Shown piece after piece: positions 35,112-45,821 of a stretch of DNA of 64,000 bases. The notes under the pieces were generated by a model. That model was not told the DNA's origin. It was given only the letters and a program-made list of their open reading frames with translations, and ran no database searches. This DNA comes from Oscheius dolichura (taxonomy: Eukaryota > Nematoda > Chromadorea > Rhabditida > Rhabditidae). Each line of letters opens with the position of its first letter. Position 1 is the first letter of the stretch. The translations under genes and the position numbers were made by a program. The stretch spans positions 5,332,001 to 5,396,000 of the forward strand of contig OW051492.1 in NCBI GenBank assembly GCA_932521035.1. Direction: 5' to 3'.

Positions 35112-37514
35112 TTACAGTTGGCCGGGCATTGGACTCACTACGAACTCTTCGTCTTCTTGGGTCAGCGCGTCCCGCTCTTCTGGCTTCGAGGTGGCGAACA
35201 GTCGCTCCGTCTGAATTGATGGTCTTGTACAAAGTATATAAAGGAGATCACCTTCTTCCTCTCCTTCTCGCTGGTGACGGTGTCTGCCCGATACGCCCTT
35301 CGGCCGGAGACGCGCCCGACCCCGGACACGATGGGATTAACATCACGAGCCGAGACGGGCGCATCCTCCTCGCCGAGACTCTTCCGCAATCGACGCCGGG
35401 ACGGGGACGACTTCAGGGCTGAAAGAGAGCGGAATAGGAACAGAAAGAACAGAAGAGAGCTACGGCATGCAGACACCCGCTAGTGAGATTAGAGGACCGG
35501 TTAGGGGCCATGCAAAAGGACAGGAGACGGGAAGGATAGAGTTAGTCCGAGTTAGAACAGATGCCCCCGGTGGTCTACGAGACGCCACGAGAGACAGAGA
35601 CATGCCCCGACGACGACAGAGAATAAACTCAAAAAATGAAGATACCGAGATAAGAATGGACGAGCGTGCGGAATTTGCCATTGGCCTTGCGATCTGCTGG
35701 AAACAAAGGAAACGATGAATCGGAATATTATCGGAGCCCGTGTGCGAGGCATTCTCAGAGAAAGGAGAGTGTCAGTAGTCCTCTCAAACCATGCAGTCTC
35801 TACGGTTTTCTCGTCGAGTCTAACATCGCCCCGAAAAGTCACCTCGCCGACTCAGAAAGACGCTCTTTTTCTAACTGAACATTTGCTGTTTTTATAGAGA
35901 AAAAGCACATGTTAGGCGGTTGGCTGGGAGTGGGCGAAACGGCAGAAAACAACCTACCGGCTCCCTTTCGGAATGCTGAATTCGTTATGAATGTCAAGAA
36001 ACGCTGGGCATAGAAACTCGGATTATGCACCGATATTGAGTCCTGAAGGGAAATTGAGGGGTTTTGGAAGGAGGGAGGAGACTGACCCCGTCATGGAGGA
36101 TGGCCTTCCAGGTGTGTTCCATCTTCTTGAAGAGGCGGTAGTTTTGTAAAATATCAATAATACCTGGATTGGGTACTGTAAGTGGGGAGAAGGGACTCAC
36201 CTAGATATAAGACAAGCCGGTCGCCGTTGGCATTCCTGGCCAGCACCCGCCCCGTGTGCGGACTGTCCTCGTCCACTCCCGTCGGCAACTTTCTCTATAA
36301 TTCGATATTTATATAATACAAAAGGGACGGTACCCTGTCGGTGTCCCGGCTCGTTCCAGGTATATCGGCGTCGTCCTCCTCGCTTTCGATCCGGACGATG
36401 GTCTTGCCCCCGTTGGCCACCTCGATGCTATGGATACCGACGAGTAGTGAATAATCCATGATCTTGAAGGACTCGAGCACGAGACAGTCCCGGCTGATGG
36501 TCTTGATCAGCCAGTCGTACGTCGTCGGCTCTATCGTCAGCCCGTCCTTGTGGTTCTCCAGAAAGTCGAGGTCCTTCAGTGTCGGATGGGACTTGGCCCG
36601 TTCCGACTTGGAGGCGTATCTCTTGTAGGTGGACCCCTTGATATCGTATTTCTCGTGCATTGTGACTGTCTGGGGTAGGAGATTGTTCATGACCAACAGG
36701 CGGATATTCTTCCCCAAACTCTGGAATAGGCCGTATAAAACGGGAAGAGGCAACTGACCTGGTAACAGAAGAGACCGTAGAACTTGGGCAAGAATGTATT
36801 TTTATTCTGTTGAAGATTCTGAAGAGGGATATTTATTGTATAAATAAACAAAACGGACCATGTAGTACCCGGGGAGAAGTTTCTGTAAGAACTCGGCCTC
36901 TTTGTGTTGGACGGTCTTGATAATGAACTGATCGTCGGAGGAGACGTAGAAGATGGACCCGGATGCTCCGGCATTCGACAGTTCCCGCAGTGGCTCGGTA
37001 CAAATTGACCTCTGAAAAAGGGAACGAAGTTAAATTGAGGGGAGAGGGTTACCAAGAAATCTGCCGGCTTGATGTTGAACATCTCTCTGAAATAACGGAA
37101 GGCGATGGGGGCGTAGGTCTTGAAACGGAAGTCGCCGAAGGAATGAGACGGCGTCACCGTGGAACCCTGGCTGGAAAGGGAATATTGAAGCAGAAAAGAA
37201 GAGGAGACTCACGCTGGGAAGGTGACGGACTCGATCTTCTCGAAATCCTGAAGGAGGAGATCGCGATTGGGCATCGAGGCGAGGCTGCCGATCGAGTTGG
37301 CGATGCCCAGCTGGATGGCGCTCATCAACGCATTCGTGGGCACCTTCTTGTATGTTATCTGAACACATCGGGTCCTTGTCTACTCGGAAACGGGACTGAC
37401 CTCTCCCTGCTCATCTATTCTCCTGTGGCCGAGCTTCTGCTTCTCGCCGGCCGGCATGTCCCTGTTGGTCTCATCCCCGGCCGTCGGTTTGAAGGTGACT
37501 ACAGCCGACGCCAT
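35112..37514 (-). CDS. ppk-1: Type I phosphatidylinositol 4-phosphate 5-kinase
   Basis: The start [20 protein letters not shown] leads through [20 protein letters not shown] to the kinase domain: [60 protein letters not shown] (catalytic Lys), [53 protein letters not shown], the catalytic [11 protein letters not shown] and [20 protein letters not shown]. It makes PI(4,5)P2 at the plasma membrane. After SAFRKG an intron of about 540 nt, by far the largest in the gene, precedes the C-terminal exons ([20 protein letters not shown] to [14 protein letters not shown]). SLKSSPSKK occurs at the same place in vertebrate PIP5K, which supports the join. It opposes OCRL, encoded about 20 kb away, in PIP2 turnover. 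Confidence 0.93.
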
Positions 37515-37999
37515 CGAGTATTTCGACCAGCGAAGATACTACAATTATGAATCATTCCCGTTTTCGAAACGAGAAAAATATGCAGGGAAATATAAGATTG
37601 GAGGGGGGAAAGGGAAGGGAAGACTCCAATTGAGAACACCTGGGCAAGGATAAAAGAGAAACGGCGACGGAAATGAGGATGGGTAACTGCTAAAAGTTTC
37701 GGCTTGGACCTGAATCGACTTTCATTGACGAATAAAGGACCGGGAGGTCGGGTCCCGCCGCGGCCGGCTGAGCGCGAAATGAGAAAGCGAGGAAATAAGG
37801 CCGCTTTGGATACGGCGTTTATTGGCGCAAACATTCTCCCCTCTGATTTCTCCGCTTTACACCGTCTAATTCCCTCTTCTCTGTCCTCCTCACCCATCTA
37901 CAGTCCTTTTTATCGTATTTTACATACTCAATTATACATTTCCCCGTCTTACTGTGAACAACTCGTTCTCCCTTCCAAAAACAGTAATTATCCGTCAGA
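37515..37999. promoter_or_regulatory. Divergent promoter region between PIP5K and ANP32
   Basis: 485 bp between opposite start codons, no coding signal. It ends in TCCGTCAG, a trans-splice-like acceptor one base before the ANP32 ATG. Confidence 0.5.
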
Positions 38000-38845
38000 A
38001 TGTCGCCGTCGGCCGAGTCAACTTCCATGGAAACGCGTTACAAACAGGAGGTCAGCGACCGTGACCCGAGCGAGCTGGTCGACCTCAACTTGGACAACTG
38101 CTGCGCCGACAAGATTACCGGCCTGACCGATAAACTCACCAATCTTCAGGTAGCGATTGTCCTCTTAAATATAAACTAAAGACCCTTCCAGAATTTGAGT
38201 ATAATCAATGCCGGCCTCGAATGTTTGGATGGATTGCCGTTCCTCCCGAACCTTCTCAAATTGGACCTCAGCAATAACCAGATTACCGGCGGTCTCGAGG
38301 TCATCGCCAAGAACTGTCCCGCTCTCCTCCACCTCAACATGTCGGGGAACAGCATCGAGACGGTCGACACCTTCGAGTCATTCAAGGGGCACAAACATCT
38401 CTGCGAGATCGACATCTTCTCCAACCCCGTCAGCGCCGACGAAAACCACAGGTACCCCTTGGAGAGGTAGAGAGAGAGACACGTGGTATTTATAGAGAGA
38501 AATTCTTCAAGCTCCTCGAACACCTTCAAATTTTGGATGGCTGTGACCCCAACGGGGTTGAGGTAGACGAGGAGGACGAGATCCAGCCGGACGACTCGGA
38601 CGAGGACGCCATCACAGACGAGGAGGACGAGGAGGGACACGATGACGAGGAGGAGGACGACGGACCTGGACTCAGCTACCTCAACAAAAGTCAATTTGTA
38701 TGTTTCCCTTTTACTGTTTCTTTATAGTGCAAGTATTTAGAGTGACGACGAAGACGACAACGATTATGACCCGGAGGCGAAGAAGAGCCGAAAGCGTGAC
38801 GCGAACGAGGGCGACTTCGGCGAGCCGCCATCCAAGAAGGCCTAA
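38000..38845 (+). CDS. ANP32-type acidic leucine-rich nuclear phosphoprotein
   Basis: Four exons: 38000-38149, 38192-38451, 38496-38697 and 38741-38845, all in phase. The LRR part reads LVDLNLDNCCADKITGLTDK, LECLDGLPFLPNLLKLDLSN, NCPALLHLNMSGNSIETVDT and HLCEIDIFSNPVS with the LRR cap NHREKFFKLLEHLQILDGCD. A highly acidic tail follows (EEDEEGHDDEEEDDG, SDDEDDNDYDP) with a basic nuclear signal near the end (AKKSRKR). This is the full ANP32 layout: nuclear PP2A inhibitor and histone chaperone. AATAAA at 38902-38907 follows, and an MBD2/3 gene starts 184 bp past the stop on the same strand. Confidence 0.93.
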
Positions 38846-38901
38846 TCAATCCTCCCTCTGCATATATCCCCAAAAAGGTGTCTCATGGTCTCATCTCTGC
38901 G

Positions 38902-39026
38902 AATAAAAAATGATCGGGAATCTCTTTGTCCGTGTGAATAAAAATGGTTTTATTGATTGTGTACTTCTCTCGGGTTGGGACCCTAGTCTACCTCAAGTGC
39001 CGACTATTTTCGAGTATTTCTGTCAG
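38902..39026 (+). promoter_or_regulatory. Operon-like intercistronic region between ANP32 and MBD2/3
   Basis: Poly(A) signals at 38902-38907 and 38937-38942 are followed by TATTTCTGTCAG ending at 39026, two bases before the next ATG. The gap of 84-119 nt from signal to acceptor fits nematode operon spacing. Confidence 0.55.
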
Positions 39027-39028
39027 GT

Positions 39029-40027
39029 ATGGGAAGACCTCCGAAGGCATGTGACGAAGGAGCCAAGAAGAGGGGACGACCCAAAAAGAAGGAGGAGATC
39101 CTCCAGAAGACCGGCTTCGACGGCAACCCCGTTGCTCCATGGTGAGTCGATGGCTCGAGGGGGGCACTGCGAAGTAAAGGGCAATAAACGAAAGGAAAAT
39201 TACAGAATTTAATGAGAAATGTCTTGAAATTAGAAAAACAAAGAATATAGTTCTTTTGGATATTAATTCTCTTTTTTTTTCTTATTCTCCGTCCAGTTCT
39301 TCGAAATCTTCTTTTTATTAGGATTCAATTACGTGGTGAACCCCATAGATAACCCCATAAAATGTTCTATCAATTCGATTAGGCAACCCCATATTACAGG
39401 AGGAAAACGGTGCCCGTAATAACACAGGCAGTTACGACGGCAACCACCGGGAAAAAATCGGACTGCAAGCGAGGGATACCCGAACAATTAGCCAAGAAAA
39501 ACGCTCCACCCAAGCCATTTCCAGTAGGAAAAAAAACGATATTTGATTTATATTCTTAACCCTCTAGGTATTCTGGGCTAAGGCTTTGGAGGGACTGACG
39601 GCGTACTCCCCCCAGAATCCCGTTCACGATCGGATCGACCTGAAGAACGAGAGGTACAACCACGACTCGCTGCGGATCGTGGGAAATGCCAAGGCCATCT
39701 GCCCGGTGCTGGACGAGGTGTCGACGGCGGCAACTGTCGTGCACACGCTCCACAATCCGCAACAGCCGGGGTGAGCAACAGAAAGGACACGACGAGCAGG
39801 TGTTTAGGGTCTTCGGGCAATCGGAGCTAAAGGAGGGCCAGTATAAGAAGGGATTCTCCTGGGCCTGCGACCCCAACCAGCCCCTCATCTCGGTAGGACC
39901 CCTCCCTCTCTCCTCCATACAGTCTCTTCAGAAGATGTCGGTCACGTCGGATGATATCTCGGGCCAGGAGAAGCGGGTCATCGACGCCCGCAAGCGGCTA
40001 CAAGAGGCGATGAAGCACTTCGGCTAA
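39029..40027 (+). CDS. mbd-2: MBD2/3-family protein with AT-hook, methyl-CpG-binding domain not seen
   Basis: The start MGRPPKACDEGAKKRGRPKK contains an AT-hook core (KRGRP). The next exon reads YYRRKTVPVITQAVTTATTG, matching the MBD3 region LPVRQTASIFKQPVTKITNH. PPKPFPVFWAKALEGLTAYS, NAKAICPVLDEVSTAATVVH and TLHNPQQPG match the MBD2/3 central domain (FWEKKLSGLNAFD, ALHTSTMPITGQ). The C-terminus (WACDPNQPLISSLQKMSVTS, DDISGQEKRVIDARKRLQEA) is the coiled-coil helix that binds p66/GATAD2 in NuRD. The roughly 70-residue methyl-binding fold expected at the N-terminus is absent from the exons found. Nematode MBD2/3 proteins are known to be degenerate there. Likely a NuRD scaffold. Confidence 0.85.
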
Positions 40028-41875
40028 TCTGATCTCCCTCCCTGTATGTACTCGTCGTGTATTTGTGTATAGATGTCGATAAACAATCCTTATCTCCTGT
40101 CCTCAGCCCCCGTCCGCCGCCCTTCTTAATCCGTCCATTCTCCTCAAAATGGTATGCATTATTCAGGGGATTTCAGTTGTTATCCGGCGGCTACGATAGA
40201 TTTATTCGTGTCCCTGGGCAGGGGATGGGTTCTCTAATTTCTACCTCGGATGATCTACGGGCCGAGTCCCCTGACTAATGGGAACGAGGCTCATTTTCGA
40301 GGAGTAAGTAGGGTCTGGCATTTGGGGTGGCGGGGAGTACGAGACACCGGATGCCGGGAGGGAGGTCACCTGAACTTGAGGGGAATAATTGAAACGGAGC
40401 AGGATATTATCTGCCCTGGTCAGGGTCCAAGTAATGAATTACCGAGCAGCCGGCTGTTTGTCTCGTATTATTCTGGCGAAATCAACAACCAATTATTCGA
40501 AACGGAAAAGAACAGAATAATAAAGTATGGCAAAGTTCCTGTCAGCAATAGAAGAAAAGAGAAAAATAAAAGAAAGAAGGACGAGGGAAGTTACTATGCC
40601 ACTGAACCCCACCGGAGAACTCTTCTGCATACTTTTGACGGTCTGGAGGAGAATGTGCCAAATAAGGGAGGATCTATCTTTGCCGTTCCTGGATACAATC
40701 AGGGTTACGGTATGGTTTTGTAGGGATAACAATCAACTTCGGAGGGGAATTTTGGCGAACTCATGGAGAAAAACAACCACAGTTACCGTATCCCCTCACT
40801 ATAAATGCCATTCTAACATAGGAAATAAACAATATCTTTGTACTAGAAAGAATACGGTAAACAGCACCTACAAAAGGAGAGAAGCCCGAGACAACAGCTT
40901 ACTGTAGAGCTCGTCTCATCCCAGTTCTATTCCATCGTCCGTTATCCCCTACAGTACCCCTCCAGGCGGAAGGCGCCCCTTTTCCGCGTGACCTTTCCTC
41001 CCCGACTCGACGTCACACCTTTTTTCTGTCCTAACCGCGGATTCGCGAGGGAGCTAGAGTGTTTTTGTGCATTTTTCACGACACTCCGCTGCCCATCTGA
41101 TTGGCGGGAGTCGCAACGCGTTCGCAGTCGCTCCGCGAGGCGGCATTGATCCCTCCCCCTAGGGCAGTCTTTCTTCACTTCTACTGAATGCCCAGCGTTC
41201 ACTTGGGGGCCTCTTCCCAGGCCCCCGGACATGGTGAGTCCGATTATTACTGTAGGGTACTGTAGCCGACGTCGGCGGGCAGATATCGTCTAATTTTTCT
41301 GGCTAAGATCGTACCATTCTGACAGTTCTCTTGACCATACGGTACTCCTCCTCCCTGTCATTTCATACAGTACCCAGCCGTGTCCATCTTTTCGAATCCG
41401 AGATCCGCCTTCGAATAAGCGGGTAATCTCCGGGGTCCAACGTGACTTCGTTATCCTCTCGGGGCTAGTAAACAAGTGGGGGAATTCTCGTAATTGGGTC
41501 TTTAAGCGATCTTTCCATAAATCAGGACCACTTTAAAAAGTAAGACTTCCGATAGAGCCACCCCGAAGAGGACACGGCCAAGTACGAAGCCATAGACTGT
41601 TCGTTGGAATTAATGTGAAGCCCCGACTGGGAGCAGGAACTCGAGTGAATCCCGACCCATTGTTCCCTTTTCGAGTCCTTGTTTTTATGAAATATTCACG
41701 GCGTCCTCAGGAATTTATGTAAATCCTGTCCTCTTCAAAGGGCGGAGACTAAACCAATCGTCACCTCGGCCGAGGGTGCAGGAGATTGTGTTAGAGATCT
41801 TCCGCCCCCTTTATAGCCTTCCCGGGGGAGAGACTGACAGAAATTTGACATGGAATTGTAGGGTTGAGGAGGAGG
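40028..41875. other. Long non-coding stretch upstream of synaptotagmin
   Basis: 1.85 kb with no recognised protein; open frames at 40250-40907 look like shadows. Between about 40950 and 41370 short motifs of the TACAGTACCC / GGGTACTGTAG kind recur in both orientations, possibly remnants of inverted repeats. A 5-prime exon of the synaptotagmin gene could lie here, for example the ATG followed by GTGAGTCC near 41231. Confidence 0.35.
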
Positions 41876-43399
41876 ATGATAAACAGAGAAAAAACAAATT
41901 GGATATTGCGTGAGACTCGTCATCTGATTTCCTTTTCAGAATGGCTCGTAGTTGGCCTAGTGGGGGCCGTTGGCCTCCTCGGCCTCGTGGCCATCGCCGC
42001 CATGTTAGCTATGCGAAAAAGACGTCAGTATCCCAGTCTACTACTTCCCCCGAAGCAGGTCATCGCCGTGAGGAATGGCTTCCCCACGGGACCCTGCGGT
42101 CTTAAACAAAGCCCTTCCCCTCTCCAAAGTCCTCTCTCCACGGACTCCAGGTACCAGACCCCCGTGTCCCCCCATACCCTGTCTCCAGTCCGAGTCCGAC
42201 CGTCCCCTTCAACTCCCTCCTCGAGGAGCGTACCCGCAAGTTGTCTCCGTCCGAGCTCCCGGCCAAGAGAGGCTTCATCACATTCAGCATGAGCTACGAC
42301 CCCGTGTCCCTAGCCCTCCAGGTGGCTCTCTCCTCCAATCCCCGCAGTAATTCCTTTAGGTCAATGTGATTAGTTGCCGGGAACTCTGCGAGTTGGTCGT
42401 CTCCCGCGACGGACAATGTCTTCTCGATCCCTACGTCAAGCTCCAACTCCTACCAGGTACCGTAACCCGGGCGTTGATAAGGGCAGATTACGTATTCACA
42501 GGCGCGTGAAGAAAGCGACATTCGAGACAAAGGGGAGATTACCTGGAATAGCTAGAGTTTTCAGAAAGGGATCACCGCGTGAAGACGAGGATCGTCCGAT
42601 CAACAACCTGTCCCCAGTACGACGAACAGTTCACCATGTACGGAGTCACCAACGAGCAGATCTCCATGGGCACCCTCCACCTGCAGGTGGTCGCCTTCGA
42701 CCGGTACAGCCGCGACACCGTCGTCGGCGAGTGTGTCTACCGCCTGGGAGACGGCGAGCTGCTCCTCCACCCGGAGACCCGCGTCGAGATGCCTCTCCAG
42801 CCCCGCGCATCCAACTGTGTCGCCGCCCGTGGGGAAGTCCTCCTCTCCCTTACCTACCAGGTCCGATCCTTTTGGGGCAGACAATACAATTCTCCCTTTA
42901 GTCCTCCTTCAACAATCTCACAGTCGTCGTGCTGAAGGCGCGCGGTCTGAGCAAGAACGACCGCGGCTCGGCCGACCCGTACATCAAGCTGTACCTGCGC
43001 AAGGAGACCGGCGAGCGGATCATCAAGAAGAAGACCCACGTCCGGAGGAACACCCTGAACCCCGTCTACAACGAGAGCTTCGTCTTCGAGCTCCAGGACG
43101 AGCGACTCGACAGCTCCGTCATCGACCTTCAGGTCTGTCCGGGGATACGGTAGTGATCATTTGCAAATGGGGCTTTTTGTAAGTAGCAGCTGAGCTGTCT
43201 GGTTGCCGGGGCGACGGGAGGAGCCGCGGTTGACGTCGGCAGAGCGGATTTATTGACTCAATTTCAGGTGATTAACCACGACAAAAACAACCGCAACGAT
43301 GTCATCGGACGAGCTCTGCTCAATTTGGAGGATCCTCATGTGGCCGAGGTCATGGAGAATCCCGGAAGACAGGTAGCCCAGTGGCATCACCTCGACTGA
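41876..43399 (+). CDS. Synaptotagmin (TM + C2A + C2B), start uncertain
   Basis: An in-frame ATG at 41876 ([20 protein letters not shown]) precedes the membrane segment [20 protein letters not shown] and a basic stop-transfer (MRKRR). A Pro/Ser-rich linker follows. C2A spans [47 protein letters not shown] and [18 protein letters not shown]2B starts [20 protein letters not shown], then [52 protein letters not shown] and ends [10 protein letters not shown], matching the synaptotagmin WHxL end. C2B keeps the SADPYIK loop with its aspartate, while C2A loops are less canonical. Membrane-anchored trafficking sensor; the subtype is not assigned. An upstream first exon cannot be excluded. Confidence 0.87.
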
Positions 43400-43898
43400 T
43401 GACCGGACGATGACCGGACGACGACAACATGTGTACCCGCCCCTCCCTATGCGTAAATGAACTATGCATAAAGCTTTGTTGAACAGAGAGAGTTCCGTGC
43501 CGAGTGACTTGTTGAGGGGTTGACTCCGGGACTCGCCCCAGTCCAGAGTAAACAAGCAATTCTTAATGATGAGCAGGCAGAATGAGACCAATGAGCTCGA
43601 TATAGACCTAAGATTAGGGTTGAGTTCTCTGGAGTGCCCCGTGTGCCAAAAAGGGAAACGACTCTTTCAAAAGGGACAAACACTCTTTGGCGGGAGGCGG
43701 TCGAGATTAGCCAGACAGCGTGGCCGGATATTTTTAAAAACATTGCAACTCCTCCGGGAACACCAAAAACTACTCATTTTCACAAGCACTTCCCGGAATT
43801 GGAAAAAGGGGAAAAGCATGAGACATTGGACTAATTGGACTAATTGCCAGCGAGGGTTTCTTTTATTTCTCTTGACACAAGCAGAAGCAGTCGATGTC
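43400..43898. other. Convergent intergenic gap
   Basis: About 500 bp between the synaptotagmin and homeobox stop codons. TTTATT at 43864-43869 is a reverse-strand poly(A) signal for the homeobox gene. Nothing else recognised. Confidence 0.45.
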
Positions 43899-44858
43899 TC
43901 ATATCGGATCACTCAGGGCAAACGGCTTCTCCCCGTCAGACTCGTCCACAGCCGCCTCCTTCGTCTCGTCCTCCTTCCCGTCGTCGTCTTTGCCCTTCCT
44001 CAATTTCTCCTGTTTCCTGTACTTGGCTCTTCGGTTTTGGAACCAGACCTGTTGGGTGTCTCACAGGGGAGGAGGGTAGAACAGTACCTGGACACGGGCT
44101 TCGGTGAGGTCGATTCTCATGGCGATGTCCTCCCGGGTGTAGATATCCGGGTAGTGGGTCTCCATAAAGGCCCTCTCCAGTTCCTGAAGTATCTAGTTTC
44201 CATTTTACAAGGGTGACCTGCCTTTAACTGCCCGGAGGTGAAGGTGGTTCTGATTCTCCGTTGCTTCCTCCTCTCGGCCGGATTTCCACACAGTGCCCCG
44301 ACCAGTGACGAGCTCGGCAGCCCAGTCATGACTCCACCCGTCCTGCTCAACCCATCCAGAGATGACTTCTGATATAACTGGTACTGGAGGTTGCTGTTGA
44401 AGAAGGCCTGCAGCGAGTCCTGCCTGTATTGGGCTGCCTGTGAAGACGTGCCGTGGGTGTTTCTGAGAGATACATCAGTAGGAGCAGCAAGTCATCCCTG
44501 TTTTACTCCATGTCGTCAGCAGGGATTTTCAGAGGACGGCAGAAGAAAACCCCCAATTAAAATTTGCTGAGACCTTCTTATGAGGATGACCCGGTCAGAA
44601 AAAGGCCGTACACTCAGAGTGAATCAGAGTGAGCCGGAGAGGTTTGGAGTGACTTGAGGAATGTTCTCTCTTAACTAACCTGTTAGTAGTGAGGTAGGGA
44701 TTGGCATAGCTGCCGTAGACATTGGCGTTAGGGGCACCAGTGGCAGCGGCGGCCGCCGTACCGTAGCCGGCAGCAGCGGCGGCAGTGAAATTGCCGTTGA
44801 GGTGGAAGGGGACACCCTCGGTGAGGCCGTTCTGCCCAAAGTAGCCGCAATAATCCAT
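43899..44858 (-). CDS. ceh-17: Paired-like homeodomain protein, PHOX2/CEH-17 type
   Basis: The start [20 protein letters not shown] lies 3 bases after an AAATGTTCAG acceptor. An alanine-rich stretch and Tyr/Asn-rich segment precede [20 protein letters not shown]. The homeodomain reads [40 protein letters not shown] and [20 protein letters not shown], with Gln at position 50. This is nearly the PHOX2 sequence ([37 protein letters not shown]). CEH-17 controls axon outgrowth of ALA and SIA neurons in C. elegans. A short acidic tail ([20 protein letters not shown]) ends it. Introns are short except one of about 220 nt after the first coding exon. Confidence 0.9.
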
Positions 44859-45412
44859 GACCTGAACATTTTAAGCTAAGGAGGAGGATAGATTATGTAC
44901 CGGGTAAATGGATATCCGGACGATCACTGGATTACAAGGGAGGAGTCGAGGCGGAGCCGGCTTAATTGGCCACCATTTCGGAGGCTACAGTAAGACCCGG
45001 GCCACCATAAACATTGGGCTTTTCCCTGATTTTGGAGATCAGAAACAGACGGAGGATACTGTATCCTGGTCACTTCATAAGGTGAACTTCTTTATTTGCA
45101 TATGCAGATCTTATGCTTCATCCGGGACGACGTCGTCCTCCCGGGGAACTAGGGGATCCAGAGGTGGGCATCTAGTTCAGAGAAAGGTAGAAACTCTTTC
45201 CTGCCTTGTACGGGTCCTTTTATTATGAAAAACTATTTCAATCAAAGCAATTGCCTTCTGTAAATGTCGAAAAATGAAAATAATCGTATCCCCCTCGGTG
45301 GACAAGGCACTCTTTGATAATTGAAAGCAGAAGGCCTTTCCTCTGTTTTAGTGAGAATTGACTTATTTACAGTCTCCTATCGTTTTCGATGTAATTTGTC
45401 TAATTTATGTAG
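44859..45412. other. Intergenic region with possible unresolved upstream exons
   Basis: No clear protein. If the downstream eIF4E-like exons belong to an intact gene, its first half should lie here on the plus strand, but the cap-binding W...EEFW motif was not found. Confidence 0.35.
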
Positions 45413-45748
45413 CCCTCCTCGAGAGGATCAATTCGAGTGTTTCTGTTACCCAACGTGCTTGACCACCTGACGGTCGACAGTCGGCTGGCTGGCGCAATCC
45501 TCGACATTTCCCGCCATGTTGAGGCAATCTGCGCGATCGTCCCCGCCAACAATCACATTAGCATCGGGATTTGGAGCACTAATTTTTCGGAACAACTAAT
45601 GGGACACACGTTGATAGCCACAAGACGGCTGGACGTAGCCCCGGAAAAGGAGGCTGTGGAAACTTATTCTTTATAGAACTTGAACAAGAACAACGAAATT
45701 ATCAAGGCGTTCTTTGCCCTCTCAAGTGAAGGAGACGCGGAGAAGTAG
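45413..45748 (+). CDS. eIF4E-like C-terminal exons (partial gene or remnant)
   Basis: An exon after a TTATGTAG acceptor (45413-45634) reads GSIRVFLLPNVLDHL, then EAICAIVPANNHISIGIWST. A 42-nt intron leads to NLNKNNEIIKAFFALSSEGD and a stop. The pattern GAVVxIRxxxDxISxWTxN plus a following helix resembles the C-terminal half of eIF4E cap-binding proteins, but the match is loose and the N-terminal half was not found. It could be a fast-evolving eIF4E paralogue, a remnant, or an unrelated protein. Confidence 0.35.
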
Positions 45749-45821
45749 TACAGAAATAGCTAGTCGGTCTATCTTCAACCTATGGAAAAGAAGCAATCGA
45801 GCACTAGGACAGTTTATTTAG

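Noticed and set aside
40250-40907. Open frames upstream of synaptotagmin
   Set aside because: Composition and lack of splice-linked partners point to non-coding DNA.
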